Source: Alitta virens (taxonomy: Eukaryota; Annelida; Polychaeta; Phyllodocida; Nereididae). From it: a DNA stretch of 64,000 bases. Position numbers and translations under genes: made by a program. This document shows positions 22,550 through 34,481 of this stretch, in pieces. Location of the stretch: contig OW028580.1 of assembly GCA_932294295.1 (NCBI GenBank), positions 24,600,975 through 24,664,974 of the forward strand, written 5' to 3'. How positions within the stretch are numbered: the stretch's first letter is position 1; each line of letters begins with the position of its first letter. The notes below the pieces were generated by a model, which was not told the DNA's origin, made no database searches, and was given only the letters and a program-made list of their open reading frames with translations.

Positions 22550-24217
22550 TCCTTAGTTAAGTCTTTATTGCATAGCGTTCATGGCAAAAAATAAATATTT
22601 TAAATTACAGTTCCAATCCATCCAGCTCCAACCCAAACACGTTTATATGCATAGTATTTTTCAGGTAATCCAGTACACATGCGTATTTTGTAAACAACCC
22701 ATGTCACATCATGCATTTTATAACCTTTCTCTTCACAGGAAACATAAAACTACATTTATCCCTGTGAGTGTAACCTCTGAGGGTCATACACTGCTCAGTT
22801 GTCATGGAAATGGGTTTGCAAAAAGCCCTGGTCGGTCTTGATGTCCTTTTATGACTGCTAGGGCCTTCTACATTATGCACTAAGACCTACTGGGGTCAGA
22901 GGTCACTGAGGGTATAGGATGAACACTGGAAGTTCACTGCCCTTGTAATAAGTTAAAGGTCTTCGGGTATAAAGTAATGGTTGTTGGAGCTATAATTTAA
23001 AGGGCTGGGGTCTGTTTATCTTTCCTTTGTTTCATTTAAAGAGGGAGGTATGTATGAAGAAGGTAGGGCTAGGTCATTCAAAGGATTTATAAAGATAGAT
23101 GTAGATAGGCGTGGATAGGCTACAGGGTAGTTTTGGCTTCACATATAGTCATATAGACATATCTAGCTAAAGGCAGTCACTTGCATAAGGTCGTACGATA
23201 TGTGAGATACTCATGGTAGTGTATTTTCTATACTTAAGGATTTATCCCAATACTTAGTCAACTGCTGATATGAGTTGTCTTTCCCTAAGGGCGTATTTTA
23301 CTAGTTAAAATGATATGAAACGTCATCAAAAGTTGTAGCCGACTATAGAAATCATGAAATGGTTACATGGACAAATCTAGCTGTGTACTGTTCGCAGACA
23401 TAAAACGTCAGTGAGCAGAGATCATTTCCGAAATACGCCCTATCCAAATGTATTTATCTATATTTTATCATAGACGCTTCTAAAATCTGTGCAATATATT
23501 TGAAATGGCTACCAAATTGAAATAAGAACCTGTGGCGATTGTAATTAAATGTTTTAAAGTATCATCTTCAGGCAACATAAAACATGGTTCACCTTGGGGA
23601 GTTCACATTCAAAAATTATTTAGAGGTCACCCAGTGCAATAGTGTTATGTTATTCTTTCAGTTTGTAACTTTTGCACCATATCTATTTCATTATTCAACA
23701 CAGTCCCATGGAGAGATGTTTAGTAATTGGAGATTATGATAAATGGCTTTTTTTTTTGGCTACTAGTGCTTTCACAGAATGTGCTGCATTTGGGATGGTA
23801 ATAAGTTTAAGGGATGCGAGAGAAGAAGACTTAGCTTCTGCATCTCTAACAGATGTGGGATGCTGCTTTTAAAATAACCATGGCTACTTGAAATAACTAT
23901 TAACTAATTTTACTGCATTCTGGCTTCATTGCATGTGCGCTATGTATATAATATGCTGTTGTAACGGTAGTACTTTATCGTTTGATAAATTTATACTGGT
24001 GTAGGCTAAATGTGGAACCAGAAAATTTCTGTAGTCAGAAGCTGATATATTCAGTAGTAATGTGAGAGTGATGGGAATGTGGGAGTTCCTCGAAAGCTAG
24101 GTGAAAATATAGAACTAATTTACTATTTACAGCGTACTGATATACAGTGGGGGCCAAAAATACCCAATCACATGGGAAATTCAGATTTTTTGCTGATGTT
24201 TCATCACAAGAGACGTT

Positions 24218-24779
24218 ATTAGCTCTGCCCACGTTAGTACATCGATCTCACGAGATGACGTCGCCTACCCACAAAAACGTACGACGTGTGATAACAGAAG
24301 TTACATGCCGTCTTCCGCTACATCCCATGGTTTAACGCTACATTTTCCCCTTGTACAGGCTGCTATTGCTTGCGGGCCTTTTTCGTTGCTTGGTTTTCCT
24401 ACGCACAGCCATTTCATACCCCCGTTTGCGTCCTTCACTTGCTATCTATTCTCGCCATTGCCCGAGACTGCCGTATGACGTCATCAACGTAATTAGCTCT
24501 GCCCACAGAGTGGGCAGAGGTTTTGTTAGTACATCGATCTCGCAAGATGACGTCGCCTACCCACAAAAATGTACGATCTGTGATATCACAACTTACATGG
24601 CGTCTTCCGCTACATCCCGTGGTTTAGCGGTACATATTCCCCTTTTACATGCTGCTATTGCTTTCTAGAGTGTTTCGTGGCTCCATTATCCTACACACAG
24701 CCACTTTCTACACCCGTTTTGCTCTCCACCTTGTCCCAGCTTTCGCCATTGCCCGAGACGTCCTTATGACATCATCAAG
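24218..24779 (+). repeat. Direct tandem duplication, 274-bp period, two units
   Basis: Units start at ATTAGCTCTGCCCAC (24218 and 24492). Shared landmarks: TTAGTACATCGATCTC, GATGACGTCGCCTACCC, GTCTTCCGCTACATCCC, CGCCATTGCCCGAGAC, then TGACGTCATCA or TGACATCATCA. The second unit carries an extra GAGTGGGCAGAGG near its start. Unit ends hold CRE-like TGACGTCA. Confidence 0.9.
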
Positions 24780-24959
24780 TGAATCCCCGTAACGGGGGAA
24801 GCCCAGTCAGCAAGGTTGCCGTTTTTCCACAAGCTGCCTTATTGACCACTTCAAGGCTCCCACCTCTCCAGATAAGTCATTTAAACGCTACATTTCTGTG
24901 TTATTGACTCATTCCAACTTAGTTTTGTCCGATACAACTCGTTTCCTCACTTGCTCGTC

Positions 24960-25336
24960 CATTCTAGTTTCCATTGGGGGAACCCACGCGAATCAAGGAC
25001 GTAGTCCACAATGCAGCCCGCTGGTATAGCGATTGCAGCGCCCCTGGTGGGTGTCGACAGAATTACCTGGCGAAAGTGGCGGGAAATGTCGCGGTTTCGA
25101 TCCCATTCGGGATCTAAGTCTTCTGCAGCTATGGGCAGAGCTCCGCACATCCCATGTGCATTCTAGTTCCCATTGGGGGAACCCTGCATGAATCAAGGAT
25201 GTAGCCCACAATGCAGCCTGCTGGTGGAGCGATTGCAGAGCCCCTTGTGGGCATCGACGGAATTACCCGGGACGCTGAGTTGCAGCCAGCTGGCGATAGT
25301 GGCGGGAAATGTCGCGGTATCGATACCATTGGCCAC
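24960..25336 (+). repeat. Direct tandem duplication, 199-bp period, two units
   Basis: Units start at CATTCTAGTT (24960 and 25159). Shared: CCATTGGGGGAACCC, CACAATGCAGCC, GCGATTGCAG, GTGGCGGGAAATGTCGCGGT. The second unit carries an additional CTGAGTTGCAGCCAGCTGG stretch. Confidence 0.9.
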
Positions 25337-25406
25337 CACTGTATTGTTATGACAAAAACTAGCATTATATATTATGTACCTCGAAGGATGGTGTAACTTG
25401 TCAATC

Positions 25407-25675
25407 TTTCAATCTATCAATCTATCAATTTATCAATTTATCAATCCATCAATCTATCAATCAATCTATCTATCTATCTATCCATCTATCCATCTATCTA
25501 TTTATCTATCAAGGTAACAATTTATCAATCTATCAGTATATCAATTTATTAATTTGTCTCTCAATCAATCTATCAATTTATCAATATATCAATTTATCAA
25601 TCTGTCTGTCAATCAATATATCAATTTATCAATCTATCTGTCAATTAGTCTATCTATCTAGCTATTTATGTATCC
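25407..25675. repeat. ATCTATCA / ATCT microsatellite
   Basis: Degenerate TCAATCTA and TCAATTTA units with a purer TATC core near 25460-25510. Confidence 0.92.
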
Positions 25676-26101
25676 AGCTGAGGCTAAAACGAAGAGGTGC
25701 TCTTAAAATGGAGGCCCAGTGTAGCTGCATTTGCCTGTTGTCTGGCAGCTCTTGATGTCTGTCTGAGTGTCTGTATACACGTATAAAGTCTGTCTATTAG
25801 AATCTTGGCTCTACTCTTGAAGTTCTTCCTTGGTATGTTCCATCTCGACTGACAACTTTAACAGTGGTTAATGATGAGATTCAAAGGCAGCCGTACACAT
25901 GCATGGGAATGCCCTGCCATGTCTTGTGGGATGAAGTGACTTAGCAATGCTCAGCCAGTGGATTCTGTGGATTTCTTGGCTTCTGGTTGCCCGTCTCTTT
26001 TGTATTGGGGAGAGGGGAAGGAACGAGCTGTCCAGTGGCAGATCAACTTCAGAAGCAACATAGAATGATGTCAGATATGTGCTTCTTTTAATTGTATTTT
26101 A

Positions 26102-26272
26102 TTGTCTCAGTGGTAGGCCTACTGGTTTGAAGTTCGACCAGCTTATATGACCAGCTGTCAGAGGCAGACGTAATGACGAGATGATAAGTTATTATAATTG
26201 ATTAAGGCTTGAAATCCACGCCATGTTACAGTTTTACCCTGTGGATGGGGTATTTTACTTGTTCCAGAATTA
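26102..26272 (-). mobile_element. SINE S2, copy 5 (3' half)
   Basis: CAGCTTATATGACCAGCTGT, CAGAGGCAGACGTAATGACG, AGATGATAAG, then CCACGCCATGTTACAGTTTT. About 20 extra bases (TTATTATAATTGATT region) interrupt it. Confidence 0.75.
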
Positions 26273-26814
26273 ACTGGTCTTAAAGTTGTTAATTGTGAGG
26301 CAGTGTTAATCTTTAGGTATTTAAAATGATGGTGGGTTAAAATTCCACTGTTCTAAATTCGCGAGATGGCCATGATATTGGGGTGGTCTTAAACAGCTTT
26401 TACTGCATATTTTGGTTTGCTGGAGGATGCTTTAATCAAATGCTATCAGTTTTACATTAAATGAATTCACCTCACCATTTACAATAGTTTAAGGGTAGAT
26501 TTTGAGGTTCTAGTGGGGAAAAAAAAGATTTAAAAAAAAAAAAATCAAAAGATTCATGTTGGGAACAAGGCATCTTTGGCTCCCCCATCCAAATAATGCC
26601 TAGCTCCGCCCCTGACTTGTCTCGTAACCCCTCTGAGTCATGCCACTTGTGATAGCATCAAGAGCTACACGAGTTGCTGAGGCTGTGTTGCTATGAATTC
26701 CGCATCATTAGGAGATGCTGCTGCTGGATCTACTTGATGAAGCTGTGTGTGATGCAATATTACCGTGCCAGTTGGTTAAAATCAAGGGTGTTTGATATTT
26801 TGTGGTAAACTCAT

Positions 26815-26880
26815 TATTAAGACAATTGTTTAATGCAGAAAGTGTGAATGGTGAGGTTGTCTTAATAGCCAGGTAATATG
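26815..26880. repeat. CCTCACCATTAAGACC-family repeat
   Basis: AACTCATTATTAAGACAATT and the mirror GTGAATGGTGAGGTTGTCTT then AATAGCCAGG. It ends about 40 bp before element A copy 3. Confidence 0.6.
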
Positions 26881-26918
26881 CTATTGATGATGAAGTATTG
26901 TCAAAAAGTTATTGGTCT

Positions 26919-27245
26919 CAATAGTGGATTTTCATGGAAGGTTCTCTGTATTTCCACCGGGTGGCTACGACAGAATACTGCAATTCTATTGGCTGAAAAT
27001 GTTCCCGCCCTTGATTCTGATTGGCTGAAGCAAAGTGCATCCTAGCAGGAGTATTTTAAGTGCATTTTAATGTATATTTCACATCTTACCATTTAATTGA
27101 TTTCTGTTATTTCTCAGAGAAAATTATATTTATGGAATGAGTTAGTTATGATCTACTATGTCTGAAATGCAAAATGACTAGTAAGAGGAGAGGAAAGACT
27201 TATGTCCTGCTGAATTCAGGGCTGCTCAGTGAAAAGACTCTATTG
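26919..27245 (+). mobile_element. Element A MITE, copy 3
   Basis: Full-length forward copy with CAATAGTGG at the left and GACTCTATTG at the right. The interior has ATTGGCTGAAAATGTTCCCG followed by the second ATTGG box. It shares specific variants (CCGGGTGGCTACGACAG, AGCAGGAGTATT) with the truncated copy 4 about 170 bp downstream, so the two are closely related. Confidence 0.88.
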
Positions 27246-27414
27246 CAGAGTGATCTTAATGGTGAAGTGGTTTTTAAGGCAGGGTCTACTGTTTGAACAG
27301 GAATATAATCATGATAATATCAATTCAATTTAATTTAGCTCTCATTTACATCTATATTCAGTTTTATACAATTAAAAAACTATATAATTGCACACTGTAA
27401 AGGTCATCAGATTC

Positions 27415-27549
27415 TAGTGGATTTCCATGGAAGGTTCTCTGTATTTCCACCGGGTGGCTACGACAGAATACTGCAATTCTATTGGCTGAAAATGTTCCCG
27501 CCCTTGACTCTGATTGGCTGAAGCAAAGTGCATCCTAGCAGGAGTATTA
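27415..27549 (+). mobile_element. Element A MITE, copy 4 (truncated to its left 135 bp)
   Basis: Starts TAGTGGATTTCCATGGAAGG and follows copy 3 almost base for base until AGGAGTATT. After that the sequence is unrelated, so the right half is missing. Confidence 0.82.
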
Positions 27550-28001
27550 CATACGATAGAGAAAAAAGAAGTAATTATAAAATTCCAAAATTGCATATTT
27601 ACGGTTAATATACTGAAGAGGAACTTTTTAAAATGACATATTACAGAGGTTGTATTTCTATGTAATTCACATCGCAAAAAATGGCCATCATAAACATATA
27701 TACGATAATGAGGGGAAAAAAATTGCAATGAGATATTGATATGGGAAACGGAAGCAGCAAAGTGTGATGAAGTGTAATTAATTGGGACATATCTTATAAT
27801 GCTTGAATTACAAAAGCAAAAAGTACTTAATGAAGGGGAAAATGATGTAGATACGATTTACATAGAACTGCAGTTGACTCCTTTCAGGAGTTGCCATGTA
27901 TACATTTCTCAGTGTCTGGCTACAGGCCAACTTATAAATATTTCATGTTCTGTCTTTTCCAAGCTAGACGGAGCTAAACCACCATACTTGTACAGTGTAC
28001 A

Positions 28002-28120
28002 CACTGGCGGATCCAGCCCTGGCTCTACCGGGGGGGGGCAAAGCATGTTAGATGTCCCTATCAGTCATTTTATAGGCCTGTGATGAAGTCAATTCTCCCC
28101 CCCCCCTGGATCCGCCAGTG
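28002..28120. mobile_element. hAT-like MITE with CACTGGCGGATCC termini
   Basis: 119 bp, left end CACTGGCGGATCCAGCCC, right end the reverse complement of CACTGGCGGATCCAGG, with G and C runs just inside. Flanking 8-mers AGTGTACA and CTTGTACA agree at 6 of 8. It lies inside a meaningless open frame. Confidence 0.75.
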
Positions 28121-29105
28121 CTTGTACAAGCAACATCAAGCTATAGCTATCAACTGGAAGCTATATTAAACTAAAATATCCCATAATCATGTAATTAAGA
28201 AGTAATTGAAATTTTGTGTTTATATACAGTGTTTTACCACCCAGGAAATGCTTGAGTGTGTTTTACACATTGATATACACATTTCTGTTTAGCAAACTTT
28301 TGGGTGTCTCCAGCTAGGTATGGTGTTGTTTGTTTTATTGTGGCTATAGATACATGTTGTTGTTTCTGTCTCCAGATAGCTATATTCGAGCCTTTCTTAT
28401 GAAAGATACTGCATATAATATTTTTGTACCCGAACGAAATATTGATAATTTATAAAAGCACATACTCAACAAAGCTCTCTGTTTTAAAAATATACAATTG
28501 AAATCACTTTCTTTTGTCGTGTAATCAGTCTTTTTCGTCGTCTTGACGTCCGCGGCGCTCTTGACGTTGTGTCTTCAAAGACACATTGCAGTGTCCTAAT
28601 CTGCATAAATAAGTTAACTGCTCCACTTCCCTTCTTTGTCCTTGTTAACCATGCAAATTCCCAGGAATAGAATTGGATCAAGAGAACCTCCTTGTCTTAG
28701 ACCTGTTGAATAGTATTTGGAACTGCAATAGGAACAGACTGAAATCATTTGAACTACGATCCTAGCAATTTGAGTTTGTCAGTTTAACTAACAACTTAGT
28801 CAGATAGTCAAATAAAACACCTTTTTTTGTTAAAAAAAATTGACCAGTGCAGAGATAACTGTATTTTATCCCATATTTTCCACGTAAGCAAAAACTCGCT
28901 TATTCAAACACAATTTCGTGGTCTTATATTCTATGCTGTAGGAGAATTACCATCAGGAATTTCCTGCAGGTTAATTTATTTGTTTATTAAATTGATTACT
29001 TGATGTTTCATTAAAAAAGCATTTCTGATTACTCATACTAGTTAGTGTGACCATGAGAAAAAATGAAAGATTAGACAGGAATAATAATTTGGCCATGTTT
29101 ACAGC

Positions 29106-29119
29106 GTTGCCATGGCAAC
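29106..29119. promoter_or_regulatory. Perfect X-box (RFX-type) palindrome
   Basis: GTTGCCATGGCAAC, the textbook RFX-factor site. One-mismatch versions occur at 20301, 35843, 46518 and 50185; two-mismatch versions at 13634 and 55522. Confidence 0.45.
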
Positions 29120-29581
29120 GGAAACTTATCTCTGTTTTGTATTAATTAGAAAAGAGAGAAATTAATTTGTCGCTCAGGTAACCAACTTGATGTTTGCCAC
29201 ATTATTTGCACAGTCCTTGCTAACAGATGTGGGCCAGCCATATTTCCATGAGAAACAAGCTGATGTAAACACTAGCCAAATGCTGCTTTCACAGTGGAAC
29301 AATGGGGGATAGAAGAGTAGGGGAGTACTGTAGACAAGTAGGAGGGAGGGGATAGTGGAGTAAGGGGATAGTGGAGTAAGGGAGTATATACCATGTAGGG
29401 GATAGTGGAGTAAGGGACAGGACCAGGAACAATAGGTGAGGTGATAGTTAAGTAAAGGATAAGTGATGGAGTAAGATCAGCTGTATTTCCAGTGATCTGG
29501 CAGATGCTAGCCATTTCATTCGTATGAATTAGTGAGAAACAGTTGGAGATAGGAGAGTAAGTGGGCTTGGACAGTGGAGTA

Positions 29582-30061
29582 TAGGGCTCTGTATCGTTTG
29601 ATTCAAACGATACGATATGCATCATCGATACACTCATTCGATACACGATACGTATCGGCGATACATATTCATAGCTATATATAAGTAAAAATTTATTATT
29701 CAAATAGGACGTTTAGGGAATTGGACATTTCAGGTGTGGACGTTTTGGTTGTCAGACGTTTTGACTTGATACTGCTCCAAGCAAGCTAATTACTGATTGG
29801 CTGTTGTATTTTGGGTCTACTCATTTCGACCAATCACAGCGCATAACACAAAGTAATCAAAATGGCGGTTGTCACTGATAATCACGACGATCTTAGCTAC
29901 GTTTTGAAAGTAAATTGGTTTATATTTTGCATCTTAGGGACAGAATAACTATATATTGCTTTACCGATATGATACCGAAAATCACACGTTGTATACCGGT
30001 TCTTTTATCGATTGCTTGTTACCGGTGTGACCGATAATCACCGAACCGGTGTAGAGCCCTA
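29582..30061. mobile_element. hAT-like non-autonomous element, 480 bp
   Basis: Ends TAGGGCTCTGTATCG and, reversed, TAGGGCTCTACACCG: nine identical terminal bases. It is flanked by GTGGAGTA at 29574-29581 and 30062-30069. The surroundings contain several GTGGAGTAAGG units, so the element went into a low-complexity array, and that lowers the weight of the 8-bp match. The interior is CpG-rich (ATCGATAC, ACCGGT) and contains CCAATCA and AAAATGGCGG. Confidence 0.8.
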
Positions 30062-31862
30062 GTGGAGTAAGGGAGGAGGGATAGAGTAGGGGAGATTAGA
30101 TGAGATAACACGGTAGAAACTATAGTAGAGTAGGAAGAGTGGGGAGGAAGGATAGAGTGGAAGAGATTGTGTGGGGAGAAAGGATATTGGAGTAGATCAG
30201 AGTAGAAGAGAAATGATTAAACGTTGTTTTAATGAGGGATCATAGGATATAGAAGCAGATCTATGGGGAAAGTGGCGTAAAGGTGAAGTAACAGTTGAAT
30301 AAGAGAAGAGTTAGTTAGTATAGTGGGATATACTTGAGTAAAGAAAAAGGTACGATTTAATTGTTGAAAGTAGAGATAGGCCTATTACTATTATAATATT
30401 AGCATGGAGACAAGTCTACTCTTGTCTCCATGATATTAGATAGTGGGGGATACGTTAGAAAGAGGTTGTTTTTCACTCTTGTCTGGATTTTACGCTGTAA
30501 TAAGATTCCCACATGAAGGTTTGACTTCCAGACGGAACTCATCTATTTGGAACGTTTGTAGATGACAAACATAAAAGCCAATGATATTTTGTTTGTTGTT
30601 TTACTATAGCAGTGATGTCCCACATCAAAGGCAAACTGTATTGGGTATGAGTATTTGATGCTTGGATGCCTGTTTGATCATTTAATATCATGAATAATAT
30701 CCAATATAGTTATGCAGTATTGCATCCATTTAATAACAATTCTGGTCTTCATGAAAGATTATGATTGCAATACTTTTATCACACCACGTGAGATCAAAGC
30801 TACATGGTGATGATGACGTGACGTATGGAGTCATAAAGCTAGAATGATGATGAAATGTGTCACTGATATGAGACATTGATATTTGACTGTATGAACAATG
30901 CATCTACTGTTAAGGCTACTGCCAATCATATATGATGCTTTAAATAGAAATATCTCAGTAGAGTGACTTGCCTTTCCATTGCTAGTTGTTGTTGCTGCTG
31001 GAAATCATATTACATAGAAATGCTGTTATTGATTTGTATGTTTGTTAACCACACTTTCTTGATTATGTTACAAATCGGATAGGAAAATATCAGTATTGAT
31101 GTAGATATATCTATAGTGAAAAAGCATAGATAGGCTACGAAAACCATGGCATTTGACATGTTTCATAATTCTGGTTGCAGAACAGCCACATATTACACAG
31201 TATCCCATCTTTTAGCATTGCTTCAGGGATATTTAGACAAAAGACAAAAGTTTGTATCTATAAGACTATACATTCTAGAAAATGCTTCTTTAGTGTGATA
31301 AACACTAAGCTTATAAGAAGGGGCTTTTGGCTGCCATTAATACATGTCAGCCCTTTATCTGCTGCCTGCAGTTAAGCTGAACTATGTGCTCTGTCTGCGT
31401 GCCATATGTTGAGGACAGCAAATCCTAGATGGTGCTGTGATCTGGCTCTTTGAGTATATCTCTTGTCAAAAGATTGCAGATTGAGAAAGATTCTAGATGC
31501 GGTAGAAAATCACCATTGTATTACCTAAGACCCTGGATCTGGAAATGAATATTTCTCAAAATTCTTACAAAAGCCCTACAATTTAAAATATGTCGCCTTG
31601 AATTACCAAAGTTGCTCTTATTACTATAAATGATAAAGAACATGCTATCGAAATCTCACAATGAAGACCACACCTCAACCAAAATGACCTTGTAAGGGAG
31701 TGATATCTAATCTAACCTTATCCATACCAATCTAATCTAATATGATTTAATTTCTCAATTAAGACAACTATGCATTGACTGCTTAAGTTGATTGCTTATG
31801 TAATCTCAGAATTAAGGACCAAACTTTTAAGTTAACCGTTTTGACCTATTAAGGGACTGGTA

Positions 31863-32072
31863 CAGTGTCCGACGTCGAAGTTGTGGCCGACACCGGAGAT
31901 GTGGCCTTTAATTCTGACAACCAGGGGCGGATCCAAACCTTGTCAATAAACAGAATGATAGATATCACTATATTCTAAAACCTCTCTCTGTTAGAATGCT
32001 GAATTCGCCCATGGACGTCACTATTGACGTCCACAACTCCGGAGTCGGCCACAACTCCGACGTCGGACACTG
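31863..32072. mobile_element. TA-flanked foldback element with long CpG-rich inverted repeats
   Basis: 210 bp. Left arm CAGTGTCCGACGTCGAAGTT continues GTGGCCGAC; the reversed right arm is identical but for 3 mismatches in the first 42 bases. Flanked by TA on both sides. Each arm contains two copies of an 18-base unit of the form CGACKYCGGAGTTGTGGM. A CAGGGGCGGATCC-type hAT end lies inside (31923). Confidence 0.85.
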
Positions 32073-32318
32073 TATCTAATCTAATCTAATCTAATCTAAC
32101 CTACACAGTTCAGACCACACCTCAAACAGTATGACTTCTTATGGGAATGAAATGTAGTCTATTTTAATTTAAATCTGATCGAATCTATTCTTCATCTATA
32201 CATCTTGTAATGGAGCAAGTAAAGAATGTTTTGCGTCACAAATATGACCACCTCACCATTACGACCTGTACGTTATTACCGTGTGATGTTATAACGAAAG
32301 AGTGCTTGTGTATAGCAC

Positions 32319-32620
32319 AATCCTCTTTTCACTGAGCAGCCCTGAATTCAGCAGGACATAATTCTTTCATCTCTTCTTATTACTCATTTTGCTTCTCAGA
32401 CATAGCAGATCATAACATATAATTTTCTCAGGGAAAAAGCGGAAATCAATTGAATGATAAGATGTTAAATATACATCAAAATGCACTAAAAATACTGCTA
32501 CTAGGATGCACTTTGCTTTAGCCAATCACAATCTAGGGCAGTCACTTTTCCAGCCAGAATTGCAGTATTCTGTCATAGCCACCTGGTGGAACTATAGCGA
32601 ACCTTCCGTGAAAAATCCAG
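32319..32620 (-). mobile_element. Element A MITE, copy 5
   Basis: Reverse copy, from CTCTTTTCACTGAGCAGCCC to ACCTTCCGTGAAAAATCC. The GCCAATCACAATC and CCAGAATTGCAG blocks are diverged but recognisable. Older and more diverged than copies 3 and 6. Confidence 0.82.
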
Positions 32621-33100
32621 AGAAATTTCATATTAAGTGCTAGATATTTACACAATTTAGATTTAACTTAAATATTTGCTTATTTCTCGAAAAACTTTCT
32701 CTGTGCCTGCACTTCACTGCCCTATCCAAACAGCACAGCATCATCACTACCTTTTCAATCAGATGTTGAACATCATCGCAGGTGTAGGGGGTTAAAATAA
32801 AGGGTTAGATCAAGGGGTTTTAATCTCTACCCCTTCAGCAGGGGCTGTAAAAATACTTGAGTTAAGGTAGAGCCATGGCAGAGCCACACAGGAACAGGCA
32901 TAATTTAAGCAAGACATCATAAGAAACATGTGGTTCGGATTCAGGAGGTGGAATCTTTGATGATGCTGAGATGATGAGGCTGCAAGGTTCTTTGGTATTT
33001 GTGAGAGGAAAAAAAATCTAAAGGAATTTAATTTAAAAGCTTTAAAAACCATTTGTCTAGGATGTTGTGGTGTGGTGTGGTGTGGTATTTGACGGAATGA

Positions 33101-33170
33101 TCTATCCATCTATCTATCTATCTATCTATATATCTATCTACCTTTCTTTCTATCTCTATCTGTCTGTCTA

Positions 33171-33269
<99 letters not shown>

Positions 33270-33420
33270 ATCATTCTATCTATCTATCTGTCTAGCTATT
33301 TATCTAGCTTTCTTTCTTTCTATCTCTATCTGTCTGTCTATCTATCCAACTATCTAACTATCTATCTAACTATCTATCTATCAAGCTGTCTATCTAGCTA
33401 TCTAGCTGTCTGTGTTTTGG
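33101..33420. repeat. Compound ATCT and TA microsatellite
   Basis: ATCT-type flanks surround about 94 bp of uninterrupted TA (33172-33266). The long Tyr-Ile frame is a by-product. Confidence 0.95.
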
Positions 33421-33749
33421 TGTCATGCTGCCTTATGAGCAATCCATCTATCTGAAATGTCTATTTGCCTGTCTATTTGTCTGTCTGACTCTGTATGTTG
33501 CTTTAAATTTATATGCAGCTGTCTGTCTGCCTGTCTATTTGTCTTGTCTAGTGCTTTATGTAGCTTTTATTTTTGCTCCGTCTGCCTGTCTGTCTCACCC
33601 ACTTTGCAGGAAGTGTCTGTCTATCCATGGAGACAATAGTATATAACTACAGAATACATGACTAGTCCCTGTTATGACCACATGACAGTCATACTCCATG
33701 CATTTGTTTGTACTAAATATGTTTATACGTTCATTTAGCACTGCCCTGT

Positions 33750-33834
33750 GTTGTGAACATGTGTTCTGGGGCATATGAACAACTTAACACGTGTTAAGGG
33801 GTAGAACACATGGTGTGTTCACAACTGGAAGGTG
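33750..33834. repeat. Palindrome with three nested stems
   Basis: GTTGTGAACATGTGTTCT at the left and AGAACACATGGTGTGTTCAC then AAC at the right, with CTTAACACGTGTTAAG in the middle. It could form a cruciform of about 85 bp. Confidence 0.7.
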
Positions 33835-34314
33835 TTCAGGGGCATGATAGTCATCCGTGTCACATTATTCAGGTAGGAGGGTAATATCCCCCACCCTCGT
33901 GGTAACTGGGGGCAAAAGGTGGGTCATTGTATTACCCCAAGCATGAGCAGCCAATAGGTGGGCATGTTGGAGCTAACTTGGGACAGGCATAGAGGACTAA
34001 GGAAGAAAAAAGTGGTTGTCATGACAATACGTTTGCTAATTTTGTTCTTAAATTTATGTATACATGCCTTTAATACACCTAGAATATGCCTATAGAATAA
34101 TGTTGCTCGGTTCTTGCTCTATTTTGTTTTATTTGATATTTCCGTATAATTCTATTCAGATAATTCCCTTTTTATTTTTTCATGTGGAATTCTATGTTTT
34201 GTGCACAGTATTTCTAAATAGCTTCCATTCAGTTCAAATTAAATCTGTGCTCAGTGGTACTATAACAGTTGTATTGATATGGTTTCTGACTTGGACATTT
34301 TTATCATCTCTACC

Positions 34315-34481
34315 CAGGGGCGATTTTACAGGGGGGTCAATGGGGTCATGACCCCCCCCCCCCCTTTTCTCTGGCAAAAATGCCCCCAGACCCCCCTAGC
34401 AAGACATCGCACCTAAGCTGCTCGTATAAGTCCTATGCCTGACCCCCCCCCCCCCTTCTGAAAATCCTAGATCTGCCCCTG
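34315..34481. mobile_element. hAT-like MITE with CAGGGGC termini
   Basis: Begins CAGGGGCGATTTTACAGGGG and ends TAGATCTGCCCCTG, with two long C runs inside. Terminal match CAGGGGC. No flanking duplication is visible, so the insertion is probably old. Isolated CAGGGGCGGAT-type ends also occur near 31922 and 43048. Confidence 0.6.

Larger units (their letters stand above)
24145..25341. mobile_element. Tc1-like non-autonomous element with two internal tandem duplications
   Basis: Left end TA-CAGTGGGGGCCAAAAATA, right end (reversed) TA-CAGTGGTGGCCAATGG: 14 of the first 15 bases agree, with TA on both outer sides. CAGTG-N-GGCCAAA is the hallmark of Tc1-family termini. At 1197 bp it is somewhat shorter than a complete Tc1 element, but no transposase frame or DDE motif is seen. 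The interior is much richer in CpG than its surroundings and consists of a 274-bp unit repeated twice and a 199-bp unit repeated twice. Confidence 0.8.

Noticed and set aside
29272..29703. 143-codon minus-strand frame
   Set aside because: Covers the GTGGAGTAAGG low-complexity array and part of a hAT-like element; low-complexity Pro/Ser/Tyr peptide.
33067..33357. Tyr-Ile-rich frame
   Set aside because: Translation of the TA and ATCT microsatellite.
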